Below, in pieces: positions 59,439 through 64,000 of a stretch of DNA of 64,000 bases (position 1 is the stretch's first letter; each line of letters starts with the position of its first letter). The stretch is from Solwaraspora sp. WMMD1047 (GTDB lineage: Bacteria > Actinomycetota > Actinomycetes > Mycobacteriales > Micromonosporaceae), in NCBI RefSeq assembly GCF_029626155.1, contig NZ_JARUBL010000001.1:992001-1056000 (forward strand), in the 5' to 3' direction. Made by a program: the position numbers and the translations under genes. The notes under the pieces were generated by a model, which was given only the letters and a program-made list of their open reading frames with translations, did not search any database and had not been told where the DNA came from.

Positions 59439-60242
59439 GTGAGCCGTCCGACCACACTCGAACTGTTCGGGAGCGAGTTGCGCCGCGCCCGTACCGCCGC
59501 CGGTTTCTCCCTGGAGGGGTTGAGCCCGCTGGTGCAGTACTCGCCCTCCACCATCGCCAAGGTCGAGACCGCCGCCCGCCGCCCGAGGTTGGACTTCGTC
59601 CGACGCTGCGAGAAGGTGCTCCACACCGACGGCCTACTGCTGCGCATCCACGCCACCATCGGCCCCGACGCCGGCCTCCCCTGGTACCGCGAATGGTTCG
59701 CCATCGAAAGCACCGCCCTCGCCCTGCGGTGGTTTGAACTGTCGATCGTCCCCGGCCTGCTCCAGACCGAGGAATACGCTCGCACGCTGCTCCGCGCTGG
59801 CGGGCTGCTCGACAAGACCCAGATCGAGGAGCAGGTGACCACCCGGCTGGACCGGCAAGCAGTACTGACGCGGGATCAACCACCGCACTTCGCGGTCGTC
59901 ATCGACGAGCGGGTCATCCGGCAGCCGGTCGGCGGACCACGGGTGATGGCCGAGCAGTTGCGGCACCTGTTGGCGGTTTGCGATGCCCAGCCCCGGGTGC
60001 GAATCCAGGTGGTTCCGATCGCCACCGGTGCGTACGCTGGCCTCAATGGACCCTTCGTGATTGCCATTCCGGCAGAGGGCGATGAGGTCGCCTTCCGCGA
60101 CAACCAGGGCAAGGGTGAACTGGTCGAGGAGCCGGGCGAGGTGGCCGCGATGCGCCAGCTCTGGGAGTCGGTCAAGGGTGAGGCGCTGTCCTACCAGCAG
60201 TCGATCGAGCTGATCGGAGAGGTCGCGGAGTCATGGAGCTGA
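59439..60242 (+). CDS. XRE-family regulator with DUF5753 domain
   Basis: A 267-residue protein. The N-terminal helix-turn-helix (ELRRARTAAGFSLEGLSPLV, then QYSPSTIAKVETAARRPRLD) is followed by the DUF5753 domain (YREWFAIESTALALRWFELS, PGLLQTEEYARTLL, RIQVVPIATGAYAGLNGPF). In Streptomyces such regulators pair with a small DUF397 protein and influence development or antibiotic production. GTG 59439 has GAGGAG 7 nt upstream. The DUF397 gene overlaps its end by 10 nt. Confidence 0.93.
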   Translation: MSRPTTLELFGSELRRARTAAGFSLEGLSPLVQYSPSTIAKVETAARRPRLDFVRRCEKVLHTDGLLLRIHATIGPDAGLPWYREWFAIESTALALRWFELSIVPGLLQTEEYARTLLRAGGLLDKTQIEEQVTTRLDRQAVLTRDQPPHFAVVIDERVIRQPVGGPRVMAEQLRHLLAVCDAQPRVRIQVVPIATGAYAGLNGPFVIAIPAEGDEVAFRDNQGKGELVEEPGEVAAMRQLWESVKGEALSYQQSIELIGEVAESWS

Positions 60243-60436
60243 CTGGCGCAATCTGGCGCAAGAGCACCCGCAGCAACGGTCACGGCGGAGCGTGTGTGGA
60301 GGTGGCGGACAACCTGCCCGAGGTGGTCGGTGTCCGGGACAGCAAGGACCCGATCGGCCCCGCGCTCGCTTTCACCCCGCCCGCCTGGCGCGCCTTCGTC
60401 GCTGGCTTGCCGCCGCTTCACGCCGACCGTCGCTGA
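60233..60436 (+). CDS. DUF397 protein
   Basis: A 67-residue protein with the DUF397 pattern WRKSTRSNGHGGACVEVAD, GVRDSKDP, then FTPPAWRAFVAGL. DUF397 proteins act with XRE/DUF5753 regulators, proposed as antitoxin-like or co-regulatory partners. The ATG lies inside the regulator gene (10-nt overlap), so translation is coupled. Confidence 0.95.
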   Translation: MELTGAIWRKSTRSNGHGGACVEVADNLPEVVGVRDSKDPIGPALAFTPPAWRAFVAGLPPLHADRR

Positions 60437-60500
60437 CCCGGAGCTGAGGCAGAGCAGAGGGCTTGACCTCAAGCTTGGTTGAGGTCGGAGCCTGGTTGGC

Positions 60501-61604
60501 GTGGCGGATGGCATTCTCGACGAGGCGTTGGAGCGGATCCAGCGGACCGGGCCGGAGCGTGACGGTTGGCTGTCCAACCATGCCCCGATGGCCGCTGAGG
60601 CGCTCGCCCATCATGGGCTGGCCGAGCGCGTACACCGGTGGCTGGACGACTATGCCGACCGGCTGGAGCCCCGGCCCCGGGGCATCGATCCCATCGCCGT
60701 CGACGAGTGGCGGGATCCGCTCGGCGACCCGGTCCGTACCGGCGACTGGCTCGACTACTTCGATCGGGAACTGGCCGGCGCGCCGTGGCGGGAGGTGCTG
60801 GTCCGCTGGTGGCCGCGGCTGCTGCCGGGTATCGCGGCCGGCGCCACGCACGGGGTGATCCGGGTCGGGCACGCCGTCCGCGCCCTGCTCGACACCGAAA
60901 CCGACCCTCGGGTGGCGGAACTCGGCCAGGGCCTCGCCTACTGGGCCGCCCGCTGGCAGCCGATTTGCGTACCCGGCTCGGGTCCGTACCGGCCGACCGA
61001 CCCCCGCTCCGCGCTCGACGCCGTACCGAGAGTTCCCGACCAGCGGTTCGGCATCCGCGCCCGACTCGCCCAACTCGCGGACCTACCCGACTGGCCAGCC
61101 ATCGCCGGCAACGTCCCCAGCTCGGCCGAGTGGACGCCGGCTGGCCGGCAGGGACCGGTTGACGAGCGGACGGCGGTCGACGAGAGGGTGCCGTTGGACG
61201 GGCAGATTCCGGCGCGGTTGGCGGGCATTGTCGCGGCGGCGACCGCCCGGCACGCGGCCCATGGGTACGCCGCGCCGGTCATGCTCGTCCACGCGGCGAC
61301 GGCCCCGAACGCGGTCCTGCGCACCCTGCCCGCGCTACCTGAGTCGCTGTGGGTGGCGAGCCTGGCAGCCGCGTGGGCAGCCACGGCAGCCGTCACCGCC
61401 GCATACACAGCGGCTGAAGCCCGCCCGCCGGCTGAGGTGCGCCGGGCGATGCCGGTGGCGGAGCTGATCGCCGCCGCCGCAGCCACTGCCGACCCGCACG
61501 CCATCAAGCTGGCCGACACCGCGATCGACGTGTACGCACACACCAACAATCCGGCCACGATCACCGCGGCAATGCACTCGGTCCAGCTGATTGCGAAAGA
61601 CTGA
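60501..61604 (+). CDS. Questin oxidase-like protein (DUF4243)
   Basis: A 367-residue protein resembling the fungal questin oxidase family, which performs Baeyer-Villiger-like ring opening of anthraquinones. SNHAPMAAEALAHHGLAERV near residue 25 and THGVIRVGHAVRALLDTE near 113 carry the conserved histidines. Bacterial members occur widely without known substrates and the assignment is from motif memory. GTG 60501 follows GAGGTCGGAG. No other aromatic-pathway genes are beside it. Confidence 0.72.
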   Translation: MADGILDEALERIQRTGPERDGWLSNHAPMAAEALAHHGLAERVHRWLDDYADRLEPRPRGIDPIAVDEWRDPLGDPVRTGDWLDYFDRELAGAPWREVLVRWWPRLLPGIAAGATHGVIRVGHAVRALLDTETDPRVAELGQGLAYWAARWQPICVPGSGPYRPTDPRSALDAVPRVPDQRFGIRARLAQLADLPDWPAIAGNVPSSAEWTPAGRQGPVDERTAVDERVPLDGQIPARLAGIVAAATARHAAHGYAAPVMLVHAATAPNAVLRTLPALPESLWVASLAAAWAATAAVTAAYTAAEARPPAEVRRAMPVAELIAAAAATADPHAIKLADTAIDVYAHTNNPATITAAMHSVQLIAKD

Positions 61605-61756
61605 GCATTACCGAGGCCGGCGGAACCGCAGTCGAACTCGCCCCGGAACAAGTCGTCGAGACCAGGCTTCGGGCCGGTCAGAAATAGCGCACATAAATTG
61701 GGGTCGAACGCCCGTTCGGGACAGCGTGGCGCGCTTGGGTCGGGGATAATTGTCCA

Positions 61757-62170
61757 ATGCGGCAGCTACAGTTGTTCACCACGGCTGAGTTGGCCAGAAT
61801 GCGGGACCGGACCGCATCTCGCAATTACTCTCCCAGCCGCGACGAATTCCGCCAGGTCCACGAACGACACCGCGTGTGGGGCCTGCGACGCCGCCACGCC
61901 GAGCGGCTACGCCGGGTCCGGACCGGATCCGACGCCCAGGTCGTGCCGGTCGGAGCCGCGTGGACCGAGCTCTGGCCCGGCCGTGACGACGACCCACAAG
62001 CCCGCGCACGGTGGCCGCAGCGCCCGAACCTCCCGGCATCGCCGTCGGTCGAACCGCGGGCGATTGTCTACTCCACGAGCCAGAACCTGTCCACGACCGG
62101 GTCCGCGACCCGGAGCCTGCCCACGACCGGGTTCGGCGCGAGGGACAGCACCCTGGGTCAGCGGACGTAG
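61757..62170 (+). CDS. Basic hypothetical protein
   Basis: A 137-residue protein. The first 60 residues are convincing: MRQLQLFTTAELARMRDRTA, then RNYSPSRDEFRQVHERHRVW, rich in Arg and His, as in recurrent small Micromonospora proteins I remember but cannot name. The rest becomes Ser/Thr/Pro-rich and may be read-through of a degraded end. No ribosome-binding site is obvious. Function unknown; nucleic-acid binding is possible from charge only. Confidence 0.5.
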   Translation: MRQLQLFTTAELARMRDRTASRNYSPSRDEFRQVHERHRVWGLRRRHAERLRRVRTGSDAQVVPVGAAWTELWPGRDDDPQARARWPQRPNLPASPSVEPRAIVYSTSQNLSTTGSATRSLPTTGFGARDSTLGQRT

Positions 62171-62552
62171 CGGCATCGGAGGCTCCGTTTGGGCTGCGGC
62201 CCAAGGCAGCGCGAAACGCCAGTCACTCGGGCCGACGAAGCATCCGCGAAGCACCATCCGGGTCACGTCCGTCCAATCTCACCGGCGCGGGCAGCCCGGT
62301 ACGGCAACGGGATCACGGATGCCGGCCGCAATCATCTCACCCCGTTGGCCGCTCTCCGCCGACAACAATTCTGTGCAGGGAAGCTGCCGAGCGCTCCTGT
62401 CGGACACGGGGCACGCCGAAATCTTCCGTCCGCGCCTTGGACTCGGGCGGCCGTCACCGTCGCATGGACAAATCGCGGCGCGAGGTCCGGCACGGGTGTG
62501 GTTTGATCTGGCTGGCAAACCACCGGGGCAGCCGATATCGAGGATCGAGGTT
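62171..62552. other. Stretch without a convincing gene
   Basis: No frame in these 382 bp has protein-like composition in both codon use and residue content, and no tRNA, repeat or hairpin was seen. Codon-position GC bias is weaker than in neighbouring genes, which fits decayed coding sequence. Confidence 0.4.
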
Positions 62553-62912
62553 GTGGACGAGTTCGAATGGGCGGGTCAGAGCGCGCCGCGTGGTTCGCGT
62601 TACGGGGACCAGCGTCCGTACGTGGTCAGCGACGACCTCGACGGTCTGGGCGGACCGGTCAGCGGGCACATCACGCTGAGTCGGCGCCTCGACTGGTCCG
62701 GGCATGCGCGGTACGACCTGGGCAATCCCCGCCAGCTTGCCAGCATGTACGAGGTCGTGCTCCGCGAGGCGACCACTGTTGACGATCTCGTGCAGTGGCT
62801 GGACGGCCCGGTCCTCGTGCGGCTCTGGGCCGAGCTTGTACTGCCTCCGCAGGTGCGCAACCTGTGGGAGTCTCGCCACCCGGTGCTCGCGAACACGCAT
62901 CAGGGAGCGTAG
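62553..62912 (+). CDS. Conserved-looking hypothetical protein
   Basis: A 119-residue soluble protein beginning VDEFEWAGQSAPRGSRYGDQ and including LSRRLDWSGHARYDLGNPRQ and MYEVVLREATTVDDLVQWLD. GTG 62553 has GAGG 9 nt upstream; the frame is open further 5' (GTG 62496 would add 19 residues). The protein looks real by composition but I recognise no family. No operon partner is close: the next gene starts 158 bp on. Confidence 0.65.
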   Translation: MDEFEWAGQSAPRGSRYGDQRPYVVSDDLDGLGGPVSGHITLSRRLDWSGHARYDLGNPRQLASMYEVVLREATTVDDLVQWLDGPVLVRLWAELVLPPQVRNLWESRHPVLANTHQGA

Positions 62913-63070
62913 TGCCGCACGGATCCACGCCCCGCTGGGCCGGGCAGTGTGTGGGAGCGGAACCGCTTCCGGTCGTAGTCCGGCCAATTGTCAACCAGTA
63001 CGTCTAGTGGAAGCTGGCCGCCTGACGGTGGCGTACCCGTTCTGTCGGTCGGTGGTGCGAGGATCGGCGG

Positions 63071-63526
63071 ATGACTGCGTGGCGGGATGTTGAGGCGGCG
63101 GCGCCGGAGTTCGCGGGGCGGGTGCGGGCGCTGTTCGACGCGCACCGGCACAAGACGATCGCGACCCTGCGGGCCGACGGGGGGCCGCGGATCTCCGGGA
63201 TCGAGGTGGTCTTCGAGGAGGGCGAGTTGACCTTCGGGTCGATGGCGAACGCCCGCAAGGGCACCGACCTACGGCGGGATCCGAGGTTCGCCCTGCACAG
63301 CGCCACCGTCGACCCGGTCGAAGGCGCGGAGGCCCAGTGGCCCGGCGAGGCGAAGATCAGCGGTCGCGCGGTTCTGGCCGGGCCGATCGAGGACGGGCCG
63401 CCGGGCGACCGGTTCCACGCTGACATCACCGAGGTCGTGCACACCCACCTCAACGAGAAGGCGACCCTGCTCGTCATCGAATGGTGGACCCCCACGCACG
63501 GGCTGCGGAAAGTCGAGCGCGAGTAG
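63071..63526 (+). CDS. Pyridoxamine 5'-phosphate oxidase-fold protein
   Basis: A 151-residue split-barrel flavin- or F420-binding protein. HKTIATLRADGGPRISGIEV and KGTDLRRDPRFALHSAT are the typical strands of PPOX/FDOR enzymes; Lys in KTIATL and NARKGTDL often contact the cofactor phosphate. In actinobacteria the cofactor may be F420 or FMN. Substrate unknown. ATG 63071. Confidence 0.88.
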   Translation: MTAWRDVEAAAPEFAGRVRALFDAHRHKTIATLRADGGPRISGIEVVFEEGELTFGSMANARKGTDLRRDPRFALHSATVDPVEGAEAQWPGEAKISGRAVLAGPIEDGPPGDRFHADITEVVHTHLNEKATLLVIEWWTPTHGLRKVERE

Positions 63527-63592
63527 CCCTCGATCGGGTGCGCGGGATCTAAATGGGTTGCCGTGCGGCGGGCGGGGCGGCAGGCTCGCCCG

Positions 63593-64000
63593 GTGCCTGA
63601 CCTACCGCAAGCTGCGCCCGGACGTCGGATGTCGTTCAATGCCGCCGCGAGCACCTATCACCGGGGGCGGCCGCCCTACCCGAAAGCGGTGTTCGACCTG
63701 CTTGCCGACCGGTGTGGGTTGCGGACCGGCGCGCGGGTGCTCGAAATCGGTGCCGGCAACGGACTGGCGACCGGGCCGCTGTTGGCCGCCGGGGCACACG
63801 TGGTCGCGGTCGAGCCGGGCGAAAGCCTCGCCGCGATCCTGGCCGCCGACCACGGCAGCGACCGGCTCGGCGTTGTCGTGGCCGACTTCGAGAGTGCCGA
63901 GCTGCCGGGCGGGTTCGACCTGGCGGTCGCGGCCACCTCACTGCACTGGCTCGATCCGGACACCGCCATCGGGAAGATCGCCGGCCAGGTACGGGCCGGC
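63593..64000 (+). CDS. Class I SAM-dependent methyltransferase, truncated at window edge
   Basis: The frame from GTG 63593 (or ATG 63629) stays open to the end of the window, giving 136 residues. FNAAASTYHRGRPPYPKAVF followed by the SAM-binding motif VLEIGAGNGLATGPLLAAGA and VVAVEPGESLA is the usual Methyltransf_11/25 beginning. SLHWLDPD is motif post-II. The C-terminal part lies outside the window. Substrate unknown. Confidence 0.88.
   Translation, partial: MPDLPQAAPGRRMSFNAAASTYHRGRPPYPKAVFDLLADRCGLRTGARVLEIGAGNGLATGPLLAAGAHVVAVEPGESLAAILAADHGSDRLGVVVADFESAELPGGFDLAVAATSLHWLDPDTAIGKIAGQVRAG

Noticed and set aside
62171-62552. Short open frames between the two hypothetical genes
   Set aside because: None has consistent codon bias, a ribosome-binding site or protein-like composition.

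Overview
This is a 64 kb stretch of a high-GC actinomycete chromosome. Dense gene packing, frequent GTG starts, ATGA/GTGA stop-start overlaps and the family mix (mfd-mazG-eno-divIC-ppx block, XRE/DUF397 pair, questin-oxidase-like protein, a bldA-type tRNA-Leu) point to Micromonospora or a close relative. That placement is an inference from protein and gene-order resemblance; no database was searched.

Layout. 1-2.9 kb: the end of a TetR-family gene, a GC-only repeat tract, a perfect 25-bp inverted repeat touching a DUF559 nuclease-like gene, and an ABC-2-like membrane protein. 3-16.2 kb: conserved housekeeping on the plus strand: mfd, a SurA-like lipoprotein, mazG and a DUF885 peptidase; then nudC and a lipoprotein in reverse; then eno, divIC, DUF501, argA-like and ppx. 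16.3-21 kb: a secreted CBM2 protein, a PadR/HAAS membrane pair, a dienelactone hydrolase carrying a TTA codon, and a family-5 uracil-DNA glycosylase. 21-25.4 kb: a MoxR/DUF58/DUF4129 operon. 25.4-33.6 kb: NDH-2, a polytopic membrane protein, a YcnI-CopCD-YcnI copper operon opposite an ECF sigma gene, and a BtuF-like protein. 33.6-39.9 kb: two near-identical cobalamin riboswitches, one before nrdAB and one before metE. 39.9-44.9 kb: a FitAB-type toxin-antitoxin pair, tRNA-Leu(UAA), a YccA-family membrane protein, an intact IS701-family element and a thiolase. 44.9-53.1 kb: two SGNH hydrolases, DUF1232, CBS, an HtrA-like protease, a GNAT, an AbfB-domain protein, a YefM/RelE pair and msrA. 53.2-58.8 kb: a two-gene ABC exporter, a GlxA-type AraC regulator and a membrane protein. 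58.6-64 kb: an accessory segment of small genes, an XRE/DUF397 pair, a questin-oxidase-like protein, unknowns, a PPOX-fold protein and a truncated methyltransferase.

How parts fit together. The two riboswitches should both turn off B12-independent enzymes (class Ia ribonucleotide reductase, MetE) when cobalamin is plentiful; a BtuF-like protein lies directly upstream. The copper operon encodes three exported proteins each predicted to begin with histidine after signal-peptide removal. The IS701-family element has inserted in a CTAG that appears to have served as the overlapping stop codons of two convergent genes; target duplication gave each gene its own stop. The tRNA that reads UUA sits 20 kb from the one gene in the window where I found a UUA codon.
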